Of a DNA stretch of 49,651 nucleotides, positions 42,724-49,651 are shown in pieces. The first letter of the stretch is position 1, and every line of letters begins with the position of its first letter. Source of the stretch: an uncultured cyanobacterium. GTDB taxonomy: Bacteria; Cyanobacteriota; Cyanobacteriia; PCC-6307; Cyanobiaceae. The stretch covers positions 1-49,651 of the forward strand of contig CAIRWM010000011.1 in assembly GCA_903882285.1 (NCBI GenBank), read 5' to 3'. The position numbers were made by a program, and so were the translations under genes. Under the pieces are notes generated by a model, which saw only the letters and a program-made list of their open reading frames with translations, made no database searches and was not told the DNA's origin.

Positions 42724-43742
42724 GCGCCACCGCCTCCCTGCCGATCGCCCTGTTCAGCCTGCTGGTGGCGGGGGCCTCCTGGCTGGGCCTCGACCTGCTG
42801 GCGCGGCGCTTCCGTCCGGACTCGCTCGGGCGTGTCCTGCTGCAGCGAGCCCGGCTTAGCCTCAGCGCCACCCTGCTGCTGGGCGGCATGGGCTGGTGGC
42901 TGTTCGTGGTGGTGGAGCGGCTCGGCTGGGATCTCCCCCGCGACGGCCAGGACGTGCGCGACGTGGTTCTCAGCCTCGGCATCGCCTGGACCCTGCTGCG
43001 CTGCAAGGCCACCCTGATCCGACACATCGAGGCCCATCCCCACTGGCTGCCGCAGCGCAATACGGCCGACCGCAGCGCCCTGCTCGACCTCACCGACAAG
43101 CTGATCTCCGTCACGGTGCTGCTGCTGGCCGCCATGGTGGTGCTGCAGCTGCTGGGGGTCTCGCCCGCCCTGCTGCTCACGGCCAGCGGCATCGGTGCGG
43201 CGGCGGTGGGATTCGGCGCCAAGACCCTGGTGGAGAACCTGCTGGGCGGCGTGATGATCTACCTGTTCCGGCCCTTCACGCTGGGGGACTGGATCGAGCT
43301 ACCCGACAAGCGGCTGGCCGGCAGCGTCCAGGCGATCGGCAGCTACTACACCGAACTGCTCACGGCGGAGCGCGAGCCCCTGTTCGTGCCCAATGCCGTG
43401 TTCGCCGGCTTCGCCGTGGCCAATGCCAGCCGCCGCGATCACCGGCGGCTGCTGCTGGAGGTGGCCCTGCGGCCGGAGGATGCCCCCCAGGCCGAGGCGA
43501 TCACCGCCGACCTGCGCCAGGTGCTCGCGAGCGAACCCGCCGTGGTGGCCTCCCTGCCGCAGCGCGTCCACGTCAGCCGGCTGGATGGGGAGGGCCTGCA
43601 GCTGCGGCTTGAGGCCTTTGGGCCCGCCGATCCAGAGGGATTCCAGACGCTGCGCCAGCTGCTGCTGCTTCGCCTGGCCGCGGTGGTTCAGCGCCATGGT
43701 GCCGCCTTCAGATCAGCTCGGGATGGAGCGGATCTCCCTTGA
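42720..43742 (+). CDS. MscS-type mechanosensitive channel
   Basis: A 340-residue small-conductance channel that opens on membrane tension to release solutes on hypo-osmotic shock. It has an N-terminal TM helix (ALFSLLVAGASWLGLDLLA), a second, and the pore helix VSPALLLTASGIGAAAVGFGAKTLVENLLGG (about residues 146-176), which has the Gly/Ala packing of TM3. This is followed by the beta domain (FTLGDWIELPDKRLAGSVQAI, LFVPNAVFAGFAVANAS) and a C-terminal vestibule. High G+C. Coupled by ATGA overlap to the AT-richer methyltransferase, although it is functionally unrelated to it. Convergent with the DUF427 gene (35-bp overlap). Confidence 0.92.
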   Translation: MSATASLPIALFSLLVAGASWLGLDLLARRFRPDSLGRVLLQRARLSLSATLLLGGMGWWLFVVVERLGWDLPRDGQDVRDVVLSLGIAWTLLRCKATLIRHIEAHPHWLPQRNTADRSALLDLTDKLISVTVLLLAAMVVLQLLGVSPALLLTASGIGAAAVGFGAKTLVENLLGGVMIYLFRPFTLGDWIELPDKRLAGSVQAIGSYYTELLTAEREPLFVPNAVFAGFAVANASRRDHRRLLLEVALRPEDAPQAEAITADLRQVLASEPAVVASLPQRVHVSRLDGEGLQLRLEAFGPADPEGFQTLRQLLLLRLAAVVQRHGAAFRSARDGADLP

Positions 43743-44205
43743 ACGGCCCCACCAGCTCGCTGCTGATCCAGCCGCCGTAGAAGCCGCCGGGTTGGGGGAG
43801 CACCCGCTCCTCATCGAGCCAGCAGGCCTCCATGCGTCCGGGATAGAGGGCGTACCAGCCGGCCAGGGCCGCGTAGGCCGGCGTGGGCTCGGGGTACTGC
43901 CACACCGCCCGCTCCAGCACCCGGCCATCGGCGGCCACCACATCGAAGTAGCGGGCCAGTCCCTTCCACTCGCAGAAACTGCGCCCGGCGGCGGGCCGCA
44001 GCATCGCCTTGGCCATCGCCTCCGGCGGCAGGTAGAAGGTGGGCGGATGGAAGGTCTCGAGCACCCGCAGCGATCGCCGGGTGTCGGCCAGCAGCGCACC
44101 GAAGGCCTCCACCCGCACCTGCCGGGCACAGGACACCAGGGCCGGCGGCCGCGGATAGGCCGCCACCCGTTCACGGCCATCGGCCAGGATCCAGGGCTCT
44201 CCCAT
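43708..44205 (-). CDS. DUF427-family protein
   Basis: A 165-residue beta-rich soluble protein of the DUF427 type: VRVEAFGALLADTRRSLRVLETFHPPTFYLPP (about residues 30-60), FCEWKGLARYFDVVAADG and the end VLPQPGGFYGGWISSELVGPFKG. These are the family's core motifs (FHPP.YY.P, C.WKG.A.Y, GGF.GGW). Its function is not established. Its 3' part overlaps the end of the convergent MscS gene by 35 bp, so one of the two C-termini is constrained by both frames. Confidence 0.85.
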   Translation of the reverse strand: MGEPWILADGRERVAAYPRPPALVSCARQVRVEAFGALLADTRRSLRVLETFHPPTFYLPPEAMAKAMLRPAAGRSFCEWKGLARYFDVVAADGRVLERAVWQYPEPTPAYAALAGWYALYPGRMEACWLDEERVLPQPGGFYGGWISSELVGPFKGDPLHPELI

Positions 44206-44217
44206 GGCGGCGCCGGA

Positions 44218-44463
44218 TCAGCCTGGGATGAAGTGACGCAGCCGGCGGGCCTCCTCGCCGGCCCGCCGCTGCAGCTCCACATCGCTGAGATCGGCCTCGG
44301 CGCGTTCCTGGGCGGCAATCACGTCGTTCTCCTCCACCGCGAAGCCGGCGCTGCGGGCCAGGGCCAGGAAATCGGCCAGCTCCTGGGGCTCCTGCAACTG
44401 GCGCGCCAGGTCCGGGTCGCCATGGGCATGGGCCAGGAAGGCATCGAGTTGATCCAGGCTCAT
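44218..44463 (-). CDS. Nif11-domain small protein
   Basis: An 81-residue protein whose N-terminal half is a Nif11 domain: SLDQLDAFLAHAHGDPDLARQLQEPQELADFLALARSAGF. The domain is used as a leader in cyanobacterial ribosomal peptides (prochlorosin-like) and in other small proteins. The C-terminal part is Arg/Glu-rich (EADLSDVELQRRAGEEARRLRHFIPG) without a GG cleavage site or a Cys/Ser/Thr-rich core, so it is probably not a lanthipeptide precursor. No modifying enzyme is nearby. It lies 12 bp from the DUF427 gene. Confidence 0.8.
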   Translation of the reverse strand: MSLDQLDAFLAHAHGDPDLARQLQEPQELADFLALARSAGFAVEENDVIAAQERAEADLSDVELQRRAGEEARRLRHFIPG

Positions 44464-44489
44464 CGCGGCGGCAAGGGACTTCTTCAGGT

Positions 44490-45161
44490 TTAGCGGGGCC
44501 TGGCCCCCGCCGCCGGCATCCGCTCCAGCTTCAGCGCCTCCCAGCCGGCCGAATCCCAGGCCCCCATCAACGGCTCCAGCGCCCGCAGGGTAGGCCCATC
44601 GGCTGGCTCCAGCCAGGCCTCCTCCAGGCCAGCGGGGATCACCACCGGCATGCGGTCGTGCACGCGGGCCAGCAGCTCATTGGGGGCGGTGGTGAGGATC
44701 ACGGCGGTCTCCAGTTCGCCGCCATCGGGCCCCACCCAGCGCTCCCAGAGCCCGCCCAGCCAGAAGGGCTGCCGATCGCGGCGGCGGAACAGCCAGGGCT
44801 GGCGCACCACGCCACCGCGGCCGTCGGGCTTCTTCTGCCACTCGTAGAAGCCATCGGCGGGCAGCAGGGCGCGGCGGTGGCGCCAGGCGCCGCGGAAGAA
44901 GGGCTTCTCGCCCACTGTCTCGCTGCGGGCATTGATCGGTCGCTGCAACACCAACGGATCCTTGGCCCATTCCGGTACCAGCCCCCAGAGCGCCAGCCCC
45001 ACCTGCAGACGGCCGTGCTCCTGGCGCTGAAGCAGCACCGGCTCGCCGGGACGCACCTCGGCACGCGGCGCGTAGTGGGCCTCCAGCCCGGCCGGCCATG
45101 GCCCATGCAGCTGGGGCCGCAGCCGCTCGATCGAGGTGGTGAGTGCGTAACGGCCGCACAT
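44490..45161 (-). CDS. SRAP-domain protein (HMCES/YedK, SOS response-associated)
   Basis: A 223-residue SRAP protein. It starts MCGRYALTTSIERLRP, where Cys2, exposed after Met removal, forms the thiazolidine crosslink with abasic sites in ssDNA. Later motifs are LALWGLVPEWAKDP (WGL.P.W), PINARSETVGEKPFF (NAR.ET), RALLPADGFYEWQ (about residue 105, conserved Glu) and VHDRMPVVIP (active-site His, HDRMP). The gene is divergent from ftsH across 58 bp. SOS control is typical for the family and lexA lies further down, but no LexA box is evident at this promoter. Confidence 0.93.
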   Translation of the reverse strand: MCGRYALTTSIERLRPQLHGPWPAGLEAHYAPRAEVRPGEPVLLQRQEHGRLQVGLALWGLVPEWAKDPLVLQRPINARSETVGEKPFFRGAWRHRRALLPADGFYEWQKKPDGRGGVVRQPWLFRRRDRQPFWLGGLWERWVGPDGGELETAVILTTAPNELLARVHDRMPVVIPAGLEEAWLEPADGPTLRALEPLMGAWDSAGWEALKLERMPAAGARPR

Positions 45162-45197
45162 GGGCTCCAGGGGGGCGGCACACCCGCCTAGCTTGGT

Positions 45198-45212
45198 TGC
45201 ACCAACGGTGCA
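45198..45212. promoter_or_regulatory. Inverted repeat between SRAP and ftsH starts
   Basis: Perfect 6-bp dyad with 3-nt spacer, TGCACC-AAC-GGTGCA, in the 58-bp divergent gap, 8 bp before the ftsH start. Its position suits an operator controlling either gene. The G+C-rich background makes chance dyads common, so it is only a candidate. Confidence 0.3.
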
Positions 45213-45219
45213 CTGCTGC

Positions 45220-47112
45220 ATGGCCATCCGCCAGGACGACAACCGCCCCAGCCGGCGCTTCGGCCTGATCAACCTGCTGCTGATCGGTTTCGGCGTGTTG
45301 CTGCTGTTCAGCAACTTCCTGCCCAACCCGGCCACTCAGGTGCCGCGGGTGCCCTATTCCCTGTTCATCGACCAGGTCAACGCCGACAACGTCAAGCGGG
45401 CCTACATCACCTCCGACCAGATCCGCTACGAGCTCGACAAGCCGCCTGCGGAGGGAGCCCCCACGGTGCTGGCCACCACGCCGATCTTTGACATGGATCT
45501 GCCACAGCGGCTGGAGCAGCACGGCGTTGAATTCGCCGCCGCCCCGCCGCGCAAGCCCAGCTTCTTCACCACCCTGCTCAGCTGGGTGGTGCCGCCGCTG
45601 ATCTTCATCGTGGTGCTCCAGTTCTTCGCCCGCCGCAGCGGCATGGGCGGCGCCCAGGGCGCCCTGAGCTTCACCAAGAGCAAGGCCAAGGTCTACGTTC
45701 CCGATGAGGAATCGCGGGTCACCTTCGCCGATGTGGCCGGCGTCGATGAGGCCAAGACCGAGCTCACCGAGATCGTCGACTTCCTCAAGACCCCCGAGCG
45801 CTACGCCGCCATCGGCGCCCGCATCCCCAAAGGGGTGCTGCTGGTGGGGCCTCCCGGCACTGGCAAGACCCTGCTCTCGAAGGCCGTCGCCGGTGAGGCG
45901 GGCGTGCCCTTCTTCATCATCTCCGGCTCGGAATTCGTCGAGCTGTTCGTGGGTGCCGGCGCCGCCCGCGTCCGCGACCTGTTCGAAGAAGCCAAGAAGA
46001 AGGCTCCGTGCATCATCTTCATCGATGAACTCGACGCCATTGGCAAGAGCCGCGCCGGCTCGATGGGGATGATGGGTGGCAACGACGAGCGTGAGCAGAC
46101 CCTCAATCAGCTGCTCACCGAAATGGACGGCTTCGCCGCCAAAGACAAACCGGTGATCGTGCTGGCCGCCACCAACCAGCCCGAGGTGCTGGATGCGGCC
46201 CTGCTGCGGCCCGGCCGCTTCGACCGGCAGGTGCTGGTCGACCGCCCCGATCTCTCCGGCCGCAAGACGATCCTGGAGATCTATGCCAAGAAGGTGAAGC
46301 TTGCCGATGGCGTCGATCTCGACAAGATCGCCCAGGCCACCAGCGGCTTTGCCGGAGCCGATCTAGCCAATCTGGTCAATGAAGCCGCCCTGCTGGCGGC
46401 CCGCGCCATGCGCACCACCGTGGAGCAGAAAGATCTCAACGAGGCCATCGAGCGCGTGGTGGCCGGCCTGGAGAAGAAGAGCCGCGTGCTGCAACCCGAC
46501 GAGAAGAAGGTGGTTGCCTATCACGAGGTGGGCCACGCGATCGTGGGGCACCTGATGCCCGGCGGCAGCAAGGTGGCCAAGATCTCGATCGTGCCCCGCG
46601 GCATGGCGGCCCTGGGCTACACCCTGCAGCTGCCCACCGAGGAGCGCTTCCTCAACTCCAAGGAGGATCTTGAGGGCCAGATCGCCACTCTGCTGGGGGG
46701 CCGCAGCGCCGAGGAGATCGTCTTCGGGGAGGTCACCACCGGTGCCGCCAACGACCTGCAGCGCGCCACCGACATCGCCGAGCAGATGGTCGGCACCTAC
46801 GGCATGAGCGAGATCCTCGGGCCGCTCGCCTACGACAAGCAGGGCGGCGGCCGCTTCCTCGGCGGCACCAACAACCCCCGCCGGGCGGTGAGTGACGCCA
46901 CGGCCCAGGCGATTGACAAGGAGGTGCGCAGCCTGGTGGACCGGGCCCACGACAGGGCTCTGGCGATCCTGCGCCACAACCGCGAGCTGATGGAGTCGAT
47001 CTCCCTCAGGATCCTCGACAAGGAGGTGATCGAGGGCGACGAGCTCAAGGACCTCCTGGCCGCCAGCACCCTGCCGGCCGAAGCCGCCCTCAGCCCTGCC
47101 GCCGTAGCCTGA
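45220..47112 (+). CDS. ftsH: ATP-dependent zinc metalloprotease FtsH
   Basis: A 630-residue membrane AAA+ protease that degrades damaged membrane proteins; in cyanobacteria FtsH complexes turn over photosystem II D1. Layout: TM1 ([19 protein letters not shown]), a lumenal/periplasmic domain ([20 protein letters not shown]), TM2 ([18 protein letters not shown]), AAA domain with Walker A GPPGTGKT (about residue 210), Walker [32 protein letters not shown], and the zinc motif HEVGH (about residue 436) with a third ligand expected in [17 protein letters not shown] 45220 begins a short cytosolic leader; the frame extends to 45160 but overlaps the divergent SRAP gene. Which paralogue it is was not resolved. 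Confidence 0.97.
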   Translation: MAIRQDDNRPSRRFGLINLLLIGFGVLLLFSNFLPNPATQVPRVPYSLFIDQVNADNVKRAYITSDQIRYELDKPPAEGAPTVLATTPIFDMDLPQRLEQHGVEFAAAPPRKPSFFTTLLSWVVPPLIFIVVLQFFARRSGMGGAQGALSFTKSKAKVYVPDEESRVTFADVAGVDEAKTELTEIVDFLKTPERYAAIGARIPKGVLLVGPPGTGKTLLSKAVAGEAGVPFFIISGSEFVELFVGAGAARVRDLFEEAKKKAPCIIFIDELDAIGKSRAGSMGMMGGNDEREQTLNQLLTEMDGFAAKDKPVIVLAATNQPEVLDAALLRPGRFDRQVLVDRPDLSGRKTILEIYAKKVKLADGVDLDKIAQATSGFAGADLANLVNEAALLAARAMRTTVEQKDLNEAIERVVAGLEKKSRVLQPDEKKVVAYHEVGHAIVGHLMPGGSKVAKISIVPRGMAALGYTLQLPTEERFLNSKEDLEGQIATLLGGRSAEEIVFGEVTTGAANDLQRATDIAEQMVGTYGMSEILGPLAYDKQGGGRFLGGTNNPRRAVSDATAQAIDKEVRSLVDRAHDRALAILRHNRELMESISLRILDKEVIEGDELKDLLAASTLPAEAALSPAAVA

Positions 47113-47156
47113 CCCCCGCTTTCTCGTCTCGGAGCCCCCGGCCTGGAGCCCAGCTC

Positions 47157-47191
47157 TTGACGCCGGGGCCCTCGATCCCGGATAAGGGATC
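47157..47191 (+). promoter_or_regulatory. Candidate promoter and operator-like dyad for argF
   Basis: TTGACG (47157-47162) and GATAAG (47181-47186) lie 18 bp apart, resembling a sigma-70-type -35/-10 pair, 20 bp before the argF ATG. Over the -10 sits a perfect 6-bp dyad, GATCCC-GGATAA-GGGATC (47174-47191), that could bind a repressor or, with the TTT after it, act as a weak terminator for ftsH. Confidence 0.4.
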
Positions 47192-47205
47192 TTTGGGATG
47201 GTGCG

Positions 47206-48153
47206 ATGGCCGTCATCCAGACGTCTCCGGCCCTGGCAGAGCTGGCAGGGGGGGATTTCCTCTCCTCGGCCGACCTCAGCGGCGACCAGACCCTGGCGCT
47301 GCTGGAGCTGGCGGCGGACCTCAAGGTTGGCCGGCGACAGATCGATCTGAGCGGCCGCAGCCTCGGACTCATCTTCCGCAAGGCCTCCACCCGCACCCGG
47401 GTGAGCTTCACGGTGGCGATGGCCCGCCTGGGGGGGCAGACGATCGACCTCAATCCCACCGTCACCCAGGTGGGTCGCGGCGAGCCCATCGCCGACACCG
47501 CCCGGGTGCTGAGCCGCTACTGCGACGCCCTGGCAATCCGCACCTTCGCCCAGGAGGAGCTCAGCGACTACGCCCACTGGGCGTCCATCCCGGTGGTGAA
47601 TGCCCTCACCGACCTCGAACATCCCTGCCAGGCGCTGGCCGACTACCTGACCCTCCAGGAGGCCTTCGGCGGCCTGGAGGGACTGACCCTGGCCTACGTG
47701 GGGGACGGCAACAACGTGGCCCATTCGCTGATGCTCAGCGGCGCCCTGTTGGGGGTGAGCGTTCGCATCGGCTGCCCGGCCGGCTTCGCCCCAAGCGAGG
47801 CGGTGCTGCAGCAGGCCCGCCAGCTCACCCGGGGCGGGGCCACGGTGGAGGTGCTGCACGACCCCGTGGCGGCCGTACGCGGTGCCCAGGCGCTCTACAC
47901 CGACGTCTGGGCGTCGATGGGGCAGGAGCAGGAACAGGCGGAACGGGAGCGGGCCTTCGCCGGCTGGTGCCTCGATGAGGCCCTGCTGGCGGAAGCGGAT
48001 GCGCGCGCCATCGTGCTGCACTGCCTGCCGGCCCACCGCGGCGAGGAGATCAGCGCCGGTGTGATCGAGGGCTCCGCCAGCCGCGTCTTCGACCAGGCCG
48101 AAAATCGCCTGCATGCCCAGCAGGCTCTGCTGGCCGTCCTGCTGGGGGGCTGA
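47206..48153 (+). CDS. argF: Ornithine carbamoyltransferase
   Basis: A 315-residue ArgF joining carbamoyl phosphate and ornithine to citrulline for arginine synthesis. Carbamoyl-phosphate site: FRKASTRTRVSFTVAM (about residue 57), R in SRYCDALAIRTF, and HPCQALADYLTLQEAF (about residue 140). Ornithine side: AYVGDGNNVAHSLMLSG and LHCLPAHRGEEISAGVIEG (HCLP motif, about residue 267). Length is normal. The order ftsH-argF-lexA is a familiar cyanobacterial one; lexA starts about 95 bp later on the same strand. Confidence 0.97.
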   Translation: MAVIQTSPALAELAGGDFLSSADLSGDQTLALLELAADLKVGRRQIDLSGRSLGLIFRKASTRTRVSFTVAMARLGGQTIDLNPTVTQVGRGEPIADTARVLSRYCDALAIRTFAQEELSDYAHWASIPVVNALTDLEHPCQALADYLTLQEAFGGLEGLTLAYVGDGNNVAHSLMLSGALLGVSVRIGCPAGFAPSEAVLQQARQLTRGGATVEVLHDPVAAVRGAQALYTDVWASMGQEQEQAERERAFAGWCLDEALLAEADARAIVLHCLPAHRGEEISAGVIEGSASRVFDQAENRLHAQQALLAVLLGG

Positions 48154-48229
48154 AGCCCCACCTCCGGCTGAAGTCCCAACGCCGGCGGCACTGGACAAAG
48201 TCCGCCGCCTCTGGCAGAACTGGGGGAGT

Positions 48230-48243
48230 GGTTCATCTGTATT
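48230..48243. promoter_or_regulatory. lexA: Weak candidate LexA box before lexA
   Basis: GGTTCATCTGTATT lies 4 bp before the lexA GTG and resembles the recalled cyanobacterial LexA box RGTACN3DGTWCB, with two mismatches in the conserved halves (T for A in the first, T for C in the second). Autoregulation would be expected from position, but the match is poor. Confidence 0.25.
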
Positions 48244-48247
48244 GCCG

Positions 48248-48862
48248 GTGCCCGACCCGCAACCGCTCACCGACGCGCAGCAACAGCTGTACGACTGGCT
48301 CGAGACCTACATCAGCAGCCAGCGTCACAGCCCCTCGATCCGCCAGATGATGGAGGCGATGGGCCTGCGCTCACCGGCGCCGATCCAAAGCCGGCTGCGC
48401 CACCTGCAGCAGAAGGGCTGGATCACCTGGCAGGAGGGCCAGGCCCGCACCCTGCAGCTGCTGGGGGGTGCTCGCAGCGCCGGCATTCCCGTGCTGGGCG
48501 CGGTGGCCGCCGGCGGCCTGGTGGAAACCTTCGACGATGTGCAGGACCGGCTCGACCTCGCCCCGGTGCTGGACACCCGCGGCCTGTTTGCCCTCACCGT
48601 CAACGGCGACTCGATGGTGGACGCCCACATCGCCGACGGCGACGTGGTACTGATGGAACCGGTGAGCGACCCCGCCCGGCTGCGCAACGGCACGATCGTG
48701 AGTGCCCAGGTGGCCGGCAGCGGCACCACCCTCAAACACTTCCACCGCCAGGGAGGCACCGTGACCCTGGAAGCCGCCAACCCGGCCTACGCGCCGATCA
48801 TGCTCCCCGCCGAGCAGGTCAACGTGCAAGGACGCCTGATCGCGGTGTGGCGCCAGGTCTGA
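48248..48862 (+). CDS. lexA: SOS repressor LexA
   Basis: A 204-residue LexA. The N-terminal winged helix is PLTDAQQQLYDWLETYISSQRHSPSIRQMMEAMGLRSPAPIQSRLRHLQQKGWI. The Ala-Gly self-cleavage site lies in VLGAVAAGGLVETF (about residue 85). The peptidase dyad is Ser in VNGDSMVDAHIADGD (about residue 121) and Lys in GTTLKHFHRQGG (about residue 161), both present, so RecA-stimulated self-cleavage is expected. This matters because some cyanobacterial LexA proteins have lost these residues. The GTG at 48248 is preferred; the frame runs upstream into argF. Confidence 0.95.
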   Translation: MPDPQPLTDAQQQLYDWLETYISSQRHSPSIRQMMEAMGLRSPAPIQSRLRHLQQKGWITWQEGQARTLQLLGGARSAGIPVLGAVAAGGLVETFDDVQDRLDLAPVLDTRGLFALTVNGDSMVDAHIADGDVVLMEPVSDPARLRNGTIVSAQVAGSGTTLKHFHRQGGTVTLEAANPAYAPIMLPAEQVNVQGRLIAVWRQV

Positions 48863-49006
48863 TCCCGCCCCTCGCTCTGCGGACCCCCCGCGTTGTAAGC
48901 TCAAACAGCGCCAGGCAAGGCCTTCGGGCCCCGAATCCACTGGGTCAAACCAGGGATTGCAGCCAATGAGTGGAATGTCCAGCCTTCCCTCGCCTAGCGA
49001 CCCCAC
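48863..49006. ncRNA. Structured lexA-tRNA-Ala intergenic region, possible ncRNA or leader
   Basis: 144 bp with no ORF. It holds a GGCC-TTCG-GGCC hairpin with a UUCG tetraloop (48919-48930) and then CTGG-GTCAAA-CCAG (48940-48953), followed by ATTG-CAGC-CAAT (48956-48967). Serial hairpins ahead of a tRNA could be a terminator/leader for the tRNA transcript or a small RNA. No known family was matched. Confidence 0.25.
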
Positions 49007-49079
49007 GGGGCCATAGCTCAGCTGGTAGAGCACCTGCATGGCATGCAGGGGGTCAGCGGTTCGAGTCCGCTTGGCTCCA
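49007..49079 (+). tRNA. tRNA-Ala (GGC anticodon)
   Basis: 73-nt cloverleaf. The acceptor GGGGCCA pairs with TGGCTCC, with one G-U; the discriminator is A and no CCA is encoded. The D arm is GCTCAGCTGGTAGAGC. The anticodon arm is CCTGC-ATGGCAT-GCAGG, giving anticodon GGC, which reads GCC/GCU Ala codons. The T arm is GCGGTTCGAGTCCGC. The strong terminator directly downstream fits a single-tRNA transcript. Confidence 0.95.
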
Positions 49080-49086
49080 TTCCTTC

Positions 49087-49116
49087 AGACTCCTTGCGCT
49101 GCGAGGAGTCTTTTTT
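49087..49116 (+). terminator. Rho-independent terminator of tRNA-Ala
   Basis: An 11-bp stem, AGACTCCTTGC / GCGAGGAGTCT with one G-T wobble and the loop GCT, followed by a seven-T run (49110-49116) whose first T is the last stem base. It lies 7 bp after the tRNA 3' end. Confidence 0.9.
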
Positions 49117-49150
49117 GTCGGTCTGGGTGCTGCTGGGAGGCTCGTCACGT

Positions 49151-49170
49151 TTAGCGCTAGCTAGCGCTAA
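49151..49170. repeat. 20-bp perfect palindrome
   Basis: TTAGCGCTAGCTAGCGCTAA equals its own reverse complement and contains TAGCGCTA twice. It sits 35 bp after the tRNA terminator and 45 bp beyond the 3' end of the minus-strand toxin-remnant gene. It could be a protein-binding site, an attachment-type site, or a cruciform-prone scar. No second copy was noticed in the window. Confidence 0.7.
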
Positions 49171-49214
49171 ATCGATCGCCCCGAATCAGTTTGGATCGGA
49201 ATCGCCGCTGCTGC

Positions 49215-49493
49215 TCAGGCGAAGGACCGCGCGATGGCATTGCACTGCACCTCCAGCTGGCTGATCCGCGCCCGCAGCTCCGGGAAGCTCGGGAAGTCAC
49301 CGCGCAGCCTCCCTGAGTCAGCCATGGCCGTAAGAATCTGCAGGGCCCAGACCACCCAGATGTCCTTCTCAAGCAGAAAGGCCAGCCAGCCGGATTCGGC
49401 AGCAGCCACCGCCAGGGCTTCCATCTGATCCTCTGCGGAAAGAGCGAACCAGGACTCAGCCACGAACCTCCAGCGGTCCCTGATCTTGTTCAC
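49215..49493 (-). pseudogene. AbiEii-like nucleotidyltransferase toxin remnant, apparently internally deleted
   Basis: A 92-residue ORF with a GTG start. Residues about 25-55 (ALAVAAAESGWLAFLLEKDIWVVWALQIL) resemble the N-terminal helix of AbiEii-type toxins, where an EKDFWV motif is followed by a GGTSLSK catalytic segment. That segment is missing here. After TAMADSGRLRG the protein ends FPSFPELRARISQLEVQCNA, which resembles the C-terminal helix of the same family. A large internal deletion fits, and the product would be inactive as a toxin. It overlaps the upstream partial gene by 38 bp, like antitoxin-toxin pairs. It may instead be a small unrelated protein; the comparison is from memory. 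Confidence 0.45.
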
Positions 49494-49651
49494 TGAGCAG
49501 CTCCGCCAGCCACAAGGGCAGCTCAGCGCTGACGGAGAGCAGGGCTTCCCACTCTTCAGGAGGCAGCACGGTTCGGAGCTTCGGCAGAACGGCTGAGGCC
49601 TGATCAGGGCCGAGCCAGGTCAGGGCGCGGATCGCCTGGCCGGCAGGGCGA
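49456..49651 (-). CDS. Partial gene, 5' end outside window; candidate AbiEi-like antitoxin
   Basis: The C-terminal 64 codons of a gene running in from the right edge: RPAGQAIRALTWLGPDQASA, then LPKLRTVLPPEEWEALLSVS, AELPLWLAELLSE and a polar tail ending EVRG. It is helical with a Trp/Leu pattern and overlaps the following remnant by 38 bp. Because the downstream gene resembles an AbiEii toxin, this may be the AbiEi-type antitoxin (winged-helix repressor) of the pair. No DNA-binding domain is visible in the part present, so the assignment rests on position. Confidence 0.45.
   Translation of the reverse strand, partial: RPAGQAIRALTWLGPDQASAVLPKLRTVLPPEEWEALLSVSAELPLWLAELLSEQDQGPLEVRG

Noticed and set aside
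46363..48270. 635-codon minus-strand frame antisense to ftsH and argF
   Set aside because: High-G+C antisense shadow of two certain genes; composition is His/Gly/Ala-rich and has no domain.

Overview
The window reads as chromosome of a unicellular picocyanobacterium of the Synechococcus/Cyanobium type. Support comes from families that are essentially cyanobacterial (cyanoexosortase with its associated protein, a CpcS/CpeS-type phycobiliprotein lyase homologue, DUF1517, DUF3611, DUF3122, TIGR03792, ThiE with an extra N-terminal domain, and the ftsH-argF-lexA order). The high G+C of the core half and the very tight packing, with many 4-bp ATGA/GTGA/TTGA stop-start overlaps, also fit. No insertion sequence, integrase, CRISPR array or rRNA was seen.

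Region 1 (1-17.8 kb) is a surface-polysaccharide cluster of lower and more variable G+C. It opens with what looks like a broken glycosyltransferase, followed by GT2 and GT4 glycosyltransferases, an O-antigen-ligase/polymerase-like membrane protein, a WcaF-type acetyltransferase, a WcaI-type glycosyltransferase, a cyanoexosortase with its associated protein, and a Cys-based protein phosphatase. Convergent to these is a Wzc-like chain-length regulator/BY-kinase, and divergent from that is a Wza/Gfc-type export protein. Together they could polymerise, trim, export and control an exopolysaccharide. The initiating sugar-phosphate transferase and the Wzx flippase are not in the window.

Region 2 (17.9-36.4 kb) is G+C-rich core genome: era, a CpcS-like lyase, trmD, ispF, larB, a DUF1517 membrane protein, thiS-thiE, ribF, surE, pheS, nadK, an OmpR-type regulator with a degenerate receiver, DUF192, cbiET and a GH116 glucosidase. 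Several very small coupled ORFs sit between these genes.

Region 3 (36.4-42.7 kb) mixes core genes (DUF3122, ribD) with visibly AT-richer cargo: a fucosyltransferase-like protein, two FkbM-like methyltransferases and an exostosin-like glycosyltransferase. An MNT-HEPN pair lies between them. This cargo again concerns surface glycans.

Region 4 (42.7-49.65 kb) carries an MscS channel, DUF427, a Nif11-domain protein, an SRAP protease-like DNA-crosslink protein, ftsH, argF, lexA and tRNA-Ala(GGC) with a strong terminator. It ends with a 20-bp perfect palindrome and a probable AbiE-type toxin-antitoxin remnant whose toxin appears internally deleted.

The observations most worth following up are the pseudo-receiver regulator beside nadK, the apparently deleted AbiEii toxin beside the tRNA, the exosortase/phosphatase/BY-kinase polysaccharide locus, the overlap-coupled mini-ORFs, and the structured lexA-tRNA intergenic region.
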